Positions 44,071 to 52,570 of a stretch of 64,000 nt of DNA are shown here, piece by piece. The DNA comes from Streptomyces sp. CB02009 (GTDB lineage: Bacteria; Actinomycetota; Actinomycetes; Streptomycetales; Streptomycetaceae): NCBI RefSeq assembly GCF_001905825.1, contig NZ_LIVV01000002.1, forward strand, positions 562,441-626,440, in the 5' to 3' direction. Position 1 is the first letter of the stretch; each line of letters begins with the position of its first letter. Below the pieces are notes generated by a model, which did not search any database, had not been told where the DNA came from, and saw nothing but the letters and a program-made list of their open reading frames with translations. The translations under genes were made by a program, and so were the position numbers.

Positions 44071-45009
44071 ATGGACTTGGAGCTGAGGCACCTCAAGACG
44101 ATCCGGGCCATCGCCGACGCGGGGAGCCTCACGCGCGCCGCGACCGCGCTCGGGCTCGCCCAGCCGGCGCTCAGCGCTCAGCTCAAGCGGATCGAACGGG
44201 CTCTGGGCGGTGCCCTGTTCGAGCGCGGACGGGAGGGCGTACGGGCCACCGCCCTCGGCGACCTGGTGCTCGAACGGGCGCGAGTGGTGCTGCCCGCCGT
44301 CTGCGAGCTGCAGGAGGAGGCGGTCCGCTTCGCCCGCGACGGGGCCGAGGGCTACCGCCTCGGCGGCACCCACGGGCCGCTTCTCGGCGGCCTGGTCGAC
44401 CGGATCGCCCGCGCCGATCCCGGCGCCCCCGTCACCACGTACATCTCGTGGTCGGAGCGCGAGATCGCCGGCGGGGTCGCCGACGGCCGCCTCGACTTCG
44501 CCCTCGTCGGGGCCTGCGGCGAGAGCGGTCCGCCCGAGGCGGGACGACTGGCCTGGACGGAGGTCGCCCGCGACCCGGTGTACGTGATGCTGGCCGCCGA
44601 CCATCCGCTGGCGCCCCGCGCCGAGATCGACCTGGCCGAACTGGCCGCGGAGGCCTGGACCGACGTGCCGGGCGACGGCTGCTTCGGCGACTGCTTCGCG
44701 GCCGCCTGCGTACGCGCCGGGTTCACCCCGGCCTGCGTGTACGAGACGGACACCGCCTCCTGCGTGCATCTGGTGCAGGTCGGCCGGGCCGTCGGACTGT
44801 GCCGGGCCACCTTCCCCGTCACCCCGGGACTCGTCACCCGCCCCCTCGCCGGCGCTCCGCTCATGTGGCGCCACCTGCTCGGCTGGCATCCCGAGGGGCG
44901 CGCGGCCTCCCGGTCCGCCACCGTCCTCGGCCACACCCGGGCCGCCCACGCCGCGGCGCTGGCGACCAGCGCGGGCCGCCTGCACACGGGCGTGGCACCC
45001 CCGGCATAA
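44071..45009 (+). CDS. LysR family transcriptional regulator
   Basis: 312 residues. N-terminal winged helix (LTRAATALGLAQPALSAQLKRIERALGGALFERGREGVR, about 20-58) and a C-terminal effector domain. The domain is Cys-rich for this family (VPGDGCFGDCFAAACVRAGFTPACV, about 201-225, plus SCVHLVQVGRAVGLC), which might allow redox or metal sensing. ATG 44071. Followed 136 bp later by a secreted serine protease gene, a possible target. The gene ends with a TAA stop, rare in this genome. Confidence 0.83.
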   Translation: MDLELRHLKTIRAIADAGSLTRAATALGLAQPALSAQLKRIERALGGALFERGREGVRATALGDLVLERARVVLPAVCELQEEAVRFARDGAEGYRLGGTHGPLLGGLVDRIARADPGAPVTTYISWSEREIAGGVADGRLDFALVGACGESGPPEAGRLAWTEVARDPVYVMLAADHPLAPRAEIDLAELAAEAWTDVPGDGCFGDCFAAACVRAGFTPACVYETDTASCVHLVQVGRAVGLCRATFPVTPGLVTRPLAGAPLMWRHLLGWHPEGRAASRSATVLGHTRAAHAAALATSAGRLHTGVAPPA

Positions 45010-45144
45010 CGCCATGGCAGGGGCCGACTGGCAACTCCCGTCCCCTCGGTGCGATCCCTACGGTTCCAGCAGATCCCCCACCGTGATCCGGGACCAGGGG
45101 TCCGAGATCCCCGAACCGCGATCCGAGACCCGAGGAGACTCCCC

Positions 45145-46506
45145 ATGCTCCGACGACACGCCCGCGCGGCGTGTACCGCCCTCGTCGCCGCAGGAATGGC
45201 GCTGGCCGGACTCCAGGCGGGTTCCGCGGCCGCGGCCCCGGACGCCCACGGCGCCCCGACCGTCAGGACCGCCGCCCAGGCGCTCGGCGCCGACTCCGCC
45301 CGGCCCGAGCTGCTCGACGCCATGCGGCGCGACCTGGGACTCACCCGCTCCCAGGCCCTGACCCGCCTCGCCAACGAGGCCGAGGCGGGCGCCACCGCCG
45401 CCCGGCTCCGCCAGGGCCTCGGCGGCGCCTTCGCCGGAGCCTGGGTCGACGGTGCCGAGGCCGGCGTCCTGACCGTGGCCACCACCCGAGCCGCCGACAC
45501 CCCCGCGATACGGGCCGCGGGTGCGCGGGCCGTGCTCGTGACGCACGGTCTGACCGCCCTGGAACGCGCCAAGCAGCGCCTCGACCGGTCCGCGGGCACC
45601 GACGCGCCCGTCCGCTACGTCGACGTCCGCGCCAACGTCCTGGTGGTCGAGGAGACCAGGGCCGGCGCCGGGGCGCGGCTCGTGCGGGCCACCGGCGTGC
45701 CGCGCGAGCTGGTGCGCGTCGTCCGCACCGGTCAGGCACCCCGCCCGCTGTACGACATCCGGGGCGGCGACGCGTACTACATGGGCGGCGGCGGCCGCTG
45801 CTCGGTCGGCTTCGCGGTGACCCGGGGCACCACCCAGGGCTTCGCGACCGCCGGTCACTGCGGCCGGGCGGGCACCGCCACCAGCGGGTTCAACCAGGTG
45901 GCACAGGGCAGCTTCCAGGGCTCGGTCTTCCCCGGCAACGACATGGCCTGGGTCGCCGCCAACACCAACTGGACCTCCACCCCGTACGTCAAGGGCTCCG
46001 GCGGCGGGAACGTCCAGGTGACCGGCTCGGTGCTGCAGCCCGTCGGCTCCTCCGTGTGCCGCTCCGGCTCGACCACCGGCTGGCACTGCGGCACCGTGCA
46101 GCAGCACAACACCAGCGTCACGTACCCCGAGGGCACCATCTCCGGGGTGACCCGTACGACCGTCTGCGCCGAGCCCGGTGACTCCGGAGGCTCGTACATC
46201 TCCGGCAGCCAGGCCCAGGGGGTCACCTCCGGCGGCTCCGGGAACTGCTCCAGCGGCGGCACCACCTTCTTCCAGCCACTGAATCCGCTGCTCCAGACCT
46301 ACGGGCTCACGCTGAAGACCACCGGCACGGACCCGGGTCCCGGGCCGGGCGAGCCGGAGCCGGGCGGCACCTGGGCGGCCGGAAAGGTCTACGCGGCCGG
46401 GGACGTCGTCACGTACGGCGGCGCGAGCTACCGCTGCCTCCAGGGCCACCAGGCCCAGGCGGGCTGGCAGCCGCCGAACGTCCCGGCGCTCTGGCAGCGC
46501 CTGTGA
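45145..46506 (+). CDS. streptogrisin C-like S1 protease with chitin-binding module
   Basis: 453 residues. Signal peptide to about 31, propeptide with alpha-lytic-type pro-region to about 201, then the mature enzyme. Catalytic triad His238 (TAGHCG), Asp266 (GNDMAWV), Ser347 (GDSGGS), with disulfide-forming Cys pairs. A Pro/Gly linker leads to a C-terminal type 5/12 chitin-binding module (about 405-453; AAGKVYAAGDVVTYGGASYRC). The layout matches SprC of Streptomyces griseus. RBS GAGGAG. Acts outside the cell, perhaps anchored to chitin. Confidence 0.9.
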   Translation: MLRRHARAACTALVAAGMALAGLQAGSAAAAPDAHGAPTVRTAAQALGADSARPELLDAMRRDLGLTRSQALTRLANEAEAGATAARLRQGLGGAFAGAWVDGAEAGVLTVATTRAADTPAIRAAGARAVLVTHGLTALERAKQRLDRSAGTDAPVRYVDVRANVLVVEETRAGAGARLVRATGVPRELVRVVRTGQAPRPLYDIRGGDAYYMGGGGRCSVGFAVTRGTTQGFATAGHCGRAGTATSGFNQVAQGSFQGSVFPGNDMAWVAANTNWTSTPYVKGSGGGNVQVTGSVLQPVGSSVCRSGSTTGWHCGTVQQHNTSVTYPEGTISGVTRTTVCAEPGDSGGSYISGSQAQGVTSGGSGNCSSGGTTFFQPLNPLLQTYGLTLKTTGTDPGPGPGEPEPGGTWAAGKVYAAGDVVTYGGASYRCLQGHQAQAGWQPPNVPALWQRL

Positions 46507-46525
46507 CCCTGGCCGAATAGTGACC

Positions 46526-46565
46526 GGGGGTGCCGCGGACCCGAGGGGGGTGTCGCGGCACCCCC
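46526..46565 (+). terminator. terminator hairpin of the protease gene
   Basis: GGGGGTGCCGCG (46526-46537) pairs with CGCGGCACCCCC (46554-46565) across a 16-nt loop, 19 bp after the stop. Confidence 0.7.
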
Positions 46566-46680
46566 TCGCGTTCCCCGTAGGATCACCGCGATCTTGATCA
46601 GCAACCGTGGTCGACGATCTCGGTCCACTACAGGGTGCCGTCCTCGGGACGGCACGTGCGCTTCGCGGGGGAGTCGGCAC

Positions 46681-47445
46681 ATGAGCAGGTTTCGGGCAGT
46701 CGTGGCCTCGGTCGTTCTGACCTCGTCCGTGGCGGTGACGCTGACGGGCTGCGGCTCCTCCGAGCCCTCGGGCGCCGAGGGTTCGACGGGGCGGCCCGCG
46801 CCCGGGAAGGCGTCGGAGGGCGGGGCCTCCACCGGCGGCTCGGCCACCGGCGGCGGGGAGGGCGGGGCCGCCCCGGCCACCGAGAGGCTCGCCGCCGACC
46901 CCGGCACCCGCTACACGGCCATCGCCGTCCCGCAGCTGGAGGGCCTCGTCTGCGACGAGGGCGACGGAGGCATCCACTACGGGAGCGGTCTCGACATGCG
47001 CGTCAGCGGCGACGACGACCTCAAGGAGATCGAGGGCGACAGCAACGACGTCGCCGACGAGGTGTCCTGTTTCGGCAGCCCGAGGAACATCCTCCGCAAG
47101 GGAACGATGTCGGCCTCGGCACCCATGTTCACGGCCAGGAGCCATCTGTACGAGAAGGTGGCGGACCCCGCCGCCGCGCTGAACCGGATCTTCGCCGCGT
47201 CCACCGACAACGCGACGAGCGACGGCCGCGACTTCACCGGCGAGACCAGGACCGTCACGGACAGCGCCCTCGTCGTCAAGTGCCGGCAGAACGTCACCGA
47301 CACCTTCCCCATGACCACCTGCTTCTGGGCGAACTACGGGGCGGCGGGGGTCGTCGACTTCTTCCCGGCGGACGACCGGTACATCCCGATCGACTCGGCC
47401 GTCCCGTGGACCCGGGCCTTCGTCGCCGGCGCCCTGCGGACGTAG
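46681..47445 (+). CDS. hypothetical secreted lipoprotein (DUF3558-like)
   Basis: 254 residues. Lipobox LTGC gives lipidation at Cys24. A Gly/Ser/Thr/Glu-rich linker follows to about 70, then a folded domain with paired cysteines (LVCDEG, VSCFGS, VVKCRQ, TTCFWA), consistent with two disulfides outside the cell. The linker and Cys pattern resemble Streptomyces DUF3558-like lipoproteins, but I am not sure of the family. GGGGGAG lies 7 nt before ATG 46681. Convergent with the beta-glucosidase gene. Confidence 0.7.
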   Translation: MSRFRAVVASVVLTSSVAVTLTGCGSSEPSGAEGSTGRPAPGKASEGGASTGGSATGGGEGGAAPATERLAADPGTRYTAIAVPQLEGLVCDEGDGGIHYGSGLDMRVSGDDDLKEIEGDSNDVADEVSCFGSPRNILRKGTMSASAPMFTARSHLYEKVADPAAALNRIFAASTDNATSDGRDFTGETRTVTDSALVVKCRQNVTDTFPMTTCFWANYGAAGVVDFFPADDRYIPIDSAVPWTRAFVAGALRT

Positions 47446-47471
47446 CCGGCCCGGCCCGGGCCGCCCGCCCG

Positions 47472-48875
47472 TCACTCCTCCGCCAGGCCCCCGCGTGCGA
47501 TGACCTCCGCGTACCACCGGGCGCTGTCCTTCAGCGTCCGCCGCTGCGTCGCGAAGTCCACGTGCACGATGCCGAACCGCTTGCTGTAGCCGTACGCCCA
47601 CTCGAAGTTGTCCAGGAGCGACCAGAGGAAGTACCCGCGGACGTCCGCCCCGTCGGCCAGCGCGCGGTGCACCGCCGCCAGATGCGCGTGGAGGTACGCC
47701 ACCCGCTCCGGGTCCTTCACGTTGCCCGAGGGGTCGGCGTAGTCGTCGTACGCCGCGCCGTTCTCGGTGATCACCAGCGGCACGTCCGGCAGTTCGTCCC
47801 GCAGCCGGATCAGCAGCTCGTGCAGCCCGGTCGCGTCCACCGGCCAGTCCATCGCCGTACGCGGCCCGGGGGCCGGTTCGAACCGGACGTGCCGCTCCGC
47901 GCCCGCCCACGGCGAGGGCGACTCCGAGCTGCCCGCACCGACGACCGAGGGGGAGTAGTAGTTGATGCCGAGCGAGTCGATCGGCGCGGCCGCCGCGGCC
48001 AGGTCGCCGTCCCGCACGAAGGACCAGTCCGTGACCGACGCGGTGTCGCGGACCAGGTCCTCCGGGAGCCGGCCGTGGAAGACGGGGTCGAGGAAGACGC
48101 GGTTGCCGACCGCGTCGATCCGGCGCGCCGCGTCCAGATCCTCCGGCGCCTGCGAACAGGGCCGTACCGCGTGGAGGTTGAGGGTCAGCGACACCTCGGA
48201 CGCGCCGGGCAGCGCCCCGCGCAGCGCGCGCGCCGCGAGCCCGTGCGCCAGGTTCAGGTGGTGGGCGGCGCGGAGCGAGGCGAGGGCACTGGTGCGGCCC
48301 GGGGCGTGCACGCCGTTGCCGTAGCCGAGGAAGGCCGCGCACCAGGGCTCGTTGAGCGTGGTCCAGGTCGCGACCCGGTCGCCGAGGGCGTCCGCCATGA
48401 TGGCCGCGTACTCGGCGAACCGGTACGAGGTGTCCCGCTGCGGCCAGCCGCCGGCGTCCTCCAACTCCTGCGGCAGGTCCCAGTGGTAGAGCGTCGCCAC
48501 CGGGCGGATGCCCGCGTCGAGGAGGCGGTCGACGAGCCGCCGGTAGAAGTCCAGGCCCTTGCGCACGGCGGGGCCCCGTCCGGTGGGCTGCACCCGGGGC
48601 CAGGCGATCGAGAAGCGGTAGTCGGTCACGCCGAGCCGCCGCATCAACGCGACGTCCTCGTCGACCCGGTGGTAGTGGTCGGCGGCGATGTCACCGGTGT
48701 CGCCGTTGCGGACCTTGCCGGGCGTACGGCTGAACGTGTCCCAGATGGACGGCGTGCGGCCGTCCTCCTCCGCCGCCCCCTCGATCTGGTAGGCGGCCGT
48801 GGCGGTGCCCCAGCGGAAGCCCTCGGGGAAGCGGAGGGCGGTCGTCGTGTCGGTACGGGCGTCGAGCGCGGTCAT
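47472..48875 (-). CDS. GH1 beta-glucosidase
   Basis: 467 residues, cytoplasmic. Acid/base Glu176 in TLNEP and nucleophile Glu371 in ITENG, with the GH1 N-terminal signature [18 protein letters not shown]. It is the last gene of a CebEFG-like importer operon, as with BglC of cellobiose operons. Next to a GH81 beta-1,3-glucanase, it most likely splits imported laminari-oligosaccharides to glucose. ATG 48875 with GGGAG. An 87-bp gap follows the permease gene. Confidence 0.9.
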   Translation of the reverse strand: MTALDARTDTTTALRFPEGFRWGTATAAYQIEGAAEEDGRTPSIWDTFSRTPGKVRNGDTGDIAADHYHRVDEDVALMRRLGVTDYRFSIAWPRVQPTGRGPAVRKGLDFYRRLVDRLLDAGIRPVATLYHWDLPQELEDAGGWPQRDTSYRFAEYAAIMADALGDRVATWTTLNEPWCAAFLGYGNGVHAPGRTSALASLRAAHHLNLAHGLAARALRGALPGASEVSLTLNLHAVRPCSQAPEDLDAARRIDAVGNRVFLDPVFHGRLPEDLVRDTASVTDWSFVRDGDLAAAAAPIDSLGINYYSPSVVGAGSSESPSPWAGAERHVRFEPAPGPRTAMDWPVDATGLHELLIRLRDELPDVPLVITENGAAYDDYADPSGNVKDPERVAYLHAHLAAVHRALADGADVRGYFLWSLLDNFEWAYGYSKRFGIVHVDFATQRRTLKDSARWYAEVIARGGLAEE

Positions 48876-48962
48876 GGGATGGGAACTCCCTGGAGTGAGG
48901 GGTCTGGAGGATGGGGGAGGCACTGGCGGTGGCCGGCGAGGGCGGCGAGGGCGGCGCGGGGG

Positions 48963-49874
48963 TCAGCCCTTGACCGCGCCCTGCATGATGCCGCCGACGA
49001 TCTGCCGGCCCAGCAGGCCGAAGACCAGGAGCACCGGCAGGGTGCCGAGCAGGGTGCCCGCCATGATCACGGACTGGTCGTGGACGTATCCGCCGCCGAG
49101 CTGGCGCAGGGCGACCTGCACGGTGGGCTCGGAGGAGGTGAGGGCGACGACCGGCCAGAAGAAGTCGTTCCAGGCCGCCATGAAGGTCAGCAGGCCCAGG
49201 ACGGCCATGCCGGGCCGGGCGATCGGCACCACGATCGACCAGAAGATGCGGGCGGTGGACGCGCCGTCGACCCGCGCCGCCTCGATCAGCTCGTCCGGCA
49301 GCGACTGCACCAGGTACTGGCGCATGAAGAACACGCCGAACGCGGACACCAGGCCCGGCAGGATCACCGCCTGGAGCTGGTTCACCCAGCCCAGCTCGGC
49401 GATCAGCATGAACAGCGGGATCACTCCCAGCTGCGGCGGGATCATCATGGTGCCGATCGTGATCGCAAGGAGGGCGCCGCGGCCCCGGAAGCGGAGCTTG
49501 GCGAAGGCGAAGCCGGCGAGCGTGCAGCACAGCACGGTGCCGAGGGTGATCGAACCCGACACGATGAGGGAGTTGAGCAGGGCCTTGCCGATGTCCGCCT
49601 CTTCGAGGACCGCCTCGAAGTTGCGGATGAGGTTCGGGCCCGGCAGCAGCGTCGACGGCACCTTCGCCAGGTCGGCGTTGGATCGGCTCGCCGCGACGAT
49701 CGTCCAGTAGAAGGGGAACGCGGAGAACAGGACGGCGACGACGAGGATCCCGTACGCGAGCGGGCCCGCGTGCAGGGTGCGGCCGGCCCGGGAGGGGCCT
49801 CGCGCCGCGGTGGGACCGGGTGTGCGGGCGGCCCGGGAGGGGCTTCGCGTCACGGTGGAACCGGGCGCGGTCAT
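48963..49874 (-). CDS. sugar ABC transporter permease (CebG/MalG type)
   Basis: 303 residues, six membrane segments. The EAA loop is LIEAARVDGASTARIFWSIVVPIARPG (about 199-225). It starts with a Pro/Ser/Arg-rich cytoplasmic leader. ATG 49874 overlaps the stop of the upstream permease gene (ATGA). With that permease it forms the channel for an oligosaccharide, probably a beta-1,3-glucan fragment given the neighbours. The ATPase is missing from the operon, as is normal for Streptomyces sugar importers using the shared MsiK. Confidence 0.85.
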   Translation of the reverse strand: MTAPGSTVTRSPSRAARTPGPTAARGPSRAGRTLHAGPLAYGILVVAVLFSAFPFYWTIVAASRSNADLAKVPSTLLPGPNLIRNFEAVLEEADIGKALLNSLIVSGSITLGTVLCCTLAGFAFAKLRFRGRGALLAITIGTMMIPPQLGVIPLFMLIAELGWVNQLQAVILPGLVSAFGVFFMRQYLVQSLPDELIEAARVDGASTARIFWSIVVPIARPGMAVLGLLTFMAAWNDFFWPVVALTSSEPTVQVALRQLGGGYVHDQSVIMAGTLLGTLPVLLVFGLLGRQIVGGIMQGAVKG

Positions 49875-50836
49875 CGGCCGGCCTCCTTGCGGGAACGGCG
49901 GCGCGCTATCAGGGCGTTGGCCCCGACGAGCACCACGATGAGCAGGAACATCACCCAGGCGATGGCGGCGGCCCGGCCCAGGTGGAAGAAGCCCCAGCCC
50001 TGCTCGTACATGTACAGGCCGAGCGTCTGGTACTGGTGCGAGATGCCGCCCGAGATGGACCCTTCGAGCAGCAGCGGCTCGCCGAACAGCTGCGTCGCGC
50101 CGATCGTCGAGACGATGACGGTGAACAGGATCGTGGGCCGCAGACCCGGCAGCGTGACGTGGAAGAACTGGCGCCACCGCGAGGCCCCGTCCATCGCGGC
50201 GGCCTCGTACAGCTCGTGCGGGATCGACTGCATGCCGGCCAGGTAGATCAGCGCGTTGTAGCCCGTCCAGCGCCAGATGACGACGGTGGACACCGCGATC
50301 TGCGAGGCGACCGTGCCGTTCTGCCAGTCGACGGGGTCGATGCCGACCAGGCCGAGCGCGTAGTTGATCAGGCCGAAGTCCCGCCCGAAGAGCTGCGCGA
50401 AGACGAGGGTGGCGGCCGCCACCGACGTCGCGTACGGCAGGAGGACCGCGGTCCGCAGGAAGGTGCGGCCGCGCATCTTGTAGTTCAGCAGATGCGCGAG
50501 CCCGAGGGCCATGACGAGCTGCGGCACGGTGGAGAGCACGCCGATGGTGAACGTGTTGCGCAGCGAGAGCCAGAAGTACTCGTCGCCGAAGAGCGCGGTG
50601 TAGTTGCCGAATCCGCGCCACTCCATGTCGCCGGGCGTCTGCAGCTCCACCCGGTAGAGCGAGACGAAGGCCGTGTAGAGCAGCGGGAAGAGCCCGAAGG
50701 CGACGAACAGGGTGAAGAACGGGGCGAGGTAGGCGTACGGCGAGAAGGACTGCCAGGCCCGCCGGGCGGACCCCCGCCGCGCGGGCGGCGGGACCGGCTT
50801 CGGCGGGGCCGGCGTCTCGGGTGCGGTGAGGGTCAC
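49871..50836 (-). CDS. sugar ABC transporter permease (CebF/MalF type)
   Basis: 321 residues with about six membrane helices. The EAA loop is ELYEAAAMDGASRWRQFFHVTLPGLRP (about 206-232). GTG 50836 has GAAGGG at 7 nt; the upstream in-frame ATG at 50938 has none. The gap to the binding-protein gene is 79 bp and carries no clear terminator. Coupled by ATGA to the partner permease. Confidence 0.85.
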   Translation of the reverse strand: MTLTAPETPAPPKPVPPPARRGSARRAWQSFSPYAYLAPFFTLFVAFGLFPLLYTAFVSLYRVELQTPGDMEWRGFGNYTALFGDEYFWLSLRNTFTIGVLSTVPQLVMALGLAHLLNYKMRGRTFLRTAVLLPYATSVAAATLVFAQLFGRDFGLINYALGLVGIDPVDWQNGTVASQIAVSTVVIWRWTGYNALIYLAGMQSIPHELYEAAAMDGASRWRQFFHVTLPGLRPTILFTVIVSTIGATQLFGEPLLLEGSISGGISHQYQTLGLYMYEQGWGFFHLGRAAAIAWVMFLLIVVLVGANALIARRRSRKEAGR

Positions 50837-50915
50837 GGCGCGGCCCTTCGGAGGAGTGGAGGAGACGTGGGGAGGGGGGCCGGCCGCGGAGGTCGGCCGG
50901 ATCCGGCGGCGGAGG

Positions 50916-52235
50916 TCAGCCGACGGTGTTCGCGACACCCTTCTTCGCGTTCGACCAGGCCTTCTCCGGCGAGGTCCCCTTCCGCTCGACCTCGCTCAGC
51001 GCGTTCGTGATCTGCTGCGCGATGTTCTGGTCGTGGACGCCGAGCACCTGCACCGGGGCCGCCTTCGCCGCGTCACCGAAGATCTGCCCGATGGGGGCGT
51101 CGGAGAAGAACGGGTCCTTCGCGTCGGCGACCTTCGCGATCGCGCCCGTGGCGGAGGGGAAGTTGCCCTGCTTCTGGAAGAGCTTCGTCTGCTGCTCGGG
51201 GGCGGTGAGCCACTTCACCAGCTCGTACGCCTCCTTCTTGTGCTTCGCGGCCTTCGGCACCGCCAGGTAGGAGCCGCCCCAGTTGCCGGCGCCGCCGGGG
51301 AGCGCGGCGACGTCCCACTTGCCCTTGCCGGCCTCACCGGCCTGGCCCTTGATGTAGCCGAGCATCCAGGCGGGGCACGGGATGGTGGCGAAGGAACCGG
51401 CCGCGAAGGCCTGGTTCCACTGCGGGGACCACTGGTCGAGCTTGGCGCTCAGTCCGTCCCGGGCCGCCTGGACGGAGTGGTCCCAGGCGGTGCGCAGTGC
51501 GGGGTTCTCCTCCCAGATCAGCTTTCCGGAGGCGTCGTAGTACCGCTCCTTCTCCTGCCCGATCATGATCGAGTAGAGGCTGCCGACGCTGTCGAGCCAG
51601 GCGCTCTTGGCGGGGGCCTTCGCCTTGTACTGCTTCCCGAGGGCGAGGTAGCCGTCCCAGGTGGACCACTTCTGGGCGAGCACCGCGCGGTCGGTGGGGA
51701 GTCCGGCCTGCTTGAAGAGGTCGGTGCGGTAGCACATCGCCTCGGGGCCGACGTCGGTGCCGAGGCCGAGGACCTCGCCGCCCTTGCCGGACGCGGCGGC
51801 CCACTTGGCGGGGGCGAACTGGTCCTTGAGGGAGTCCGCGCCGTACTTCCTGAGGTCCTCGAACCGGTCCGCCTGCTGCTGGGTGACGGAGGCGATCCGG
51901 CCCACCTCGATGCCCTGCACGTCGGCGAGGCCGGCGCCGCCGGCGAGCCGGGTCTGCAGGGACTTCCAGTAGTCGGCCTCGTCCTCGGTGTCCGTCTGCT
52001 TGATGGTGACACCGGGGTGGAGCTTCTCGTACTCGGCGTAGAGCCCGGCCTCCTTGTATCCGAAAGAGCCGAACAGGTCGACGGTGAGGGTGACCTCGCC
52101 TCCCGCGCCATCTGCGGAGGTGTCGTCCGACGCACCTCCGCAGGCGGCGAGCAGGGCCCCGGTGAGTGCGACCGCCCCCAGACGGAGGACGGCTCGCCTG
52201 GCGGTGGTCGTGACGGCGGCTCTGGCGATGGGCAT
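50916..52235 (-). CDS. sugar-binding lipoprotein of ABC transporter (CebE type)
   Basis: 439 residues of the family 1 solute-binding fold. Lipobox LLAAC, lipidated at Cys32, followed by a Gly/Asp/Ser linker. Typical parts are GVTIKQTDTEDEADYWKSLQTRL near the start and NWGGSYLAVPKAAKHKKEAYELVKWLTAPEQQ near the end. First gene of the permease/beta-glucosidase operon. An operator TGAGAGCGCTCTCA lies 38 bp upstream of its start. GGGAGG precedes ATG 52235. Likely ligand: laminari-oligosaccharide. Confidence 0.85.
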   Translation of the reverse strand: MPIARAAVTTTARRAVLRLGAVALTGALLAACGGASDDTSADGAGGEVTLTVDLFGSFGYKEAGLYAEYEKLHPGVTIKQTDTEDEADYWKSLQTRLAGGAGLADVQGIEVGRIASVTQQQADRFEDLRKYGADSLKDQFAPAKWAAASGKGGEVLGLGTDVGPEAMCYRTDLFKQAGLPTDRAVLAQKWSTWDGYLALGKQYKAKAPAKSAWLDSVGSLYSIMIGQEKERYYDASGKLIWEENPALRTAWDHSVQAARDGLSAKLDQWSPQWNQAFAAGSFATIPCPAWMLGYIKGQAGEAGKGKWDVAALPGGAGNWGGSYLAVPKAAKHKKEAYELVKWLTAPEQQTKLFQKQGNFPSATGAIAKVADAKDPFFSDAPIGQIFGDAAKAAPVQVLGVHDQNIAQQITNALSEVERKGTSPEKAWSNAKKGVANTVG

Positions 52236-52273
52236 GGGAAGCCTCCCTTGGCTCCGGAACGAGCGAGAGCGAC

Positions 52274-52287
52274 TGAGAGCGCTCTCA
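52274..52287. promoter_or_regulatory. LacI-type operator, importer operon
   Basis: TGAGAGCGCTCTCA, a perfect 14-bp palindrome close to the CebR box (TGGGAGCGCTCCCA). It sits 39 bp before the binding-protein start. Confidence 0.8.
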
Positions 52288-52426
52288 AGCGTGCGGGGGG
52301 AGCGTGCCTGGGACGGAGCCCATCCGTCAAGGCTCGAAGGCGTAACGGACGGGAAGAGCCGCCAAGTCCGGCCTGTGTTCAATCTCTTGACACACGTGTT
52401 TCGGCGGTTTTACGTTTCCGGCGTCT

Positions 52427-52440
52427 TGAGAGCGCTCTCT
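52427..52440. promoter_or_regulatory. LacI-type operator, GH81 gene
   Basis: TGAGAGCGCTCTCT, one mismatch from the perfect palindrome, 12 bp after the -10 element, placed to block RNA polymerase. Confidence 0.8.
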
Positions 52441-52570
52441 CGAAGCTCTCCGTCTCTCTCGCGGTGTCCGCCCAGGCGTCCACCGCGAGAGCGTCCCCTC
52501 TCCCCGCGCATCCCCGCTCCACGCATCCCCGCCGTGCCCCACTCGTCGCGAACGACATGAGGTGCCGTAC

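Larger units (their letters stand above)
52236..52570. promoter_or_regulatory. divergent promoter region of the glucan operon and GH81 gene
   Basis: The 335-bp gap holds two operators (listed separately) and the GH81 promoter: -35 TTGACA (52387-52392), 17-bp spacer, -10 TTACGT (52410-52415). Downstream of it is a GTCCACC/CGCATCC-rich stretch without ORF. No separate gene found. Confidence 0.6.
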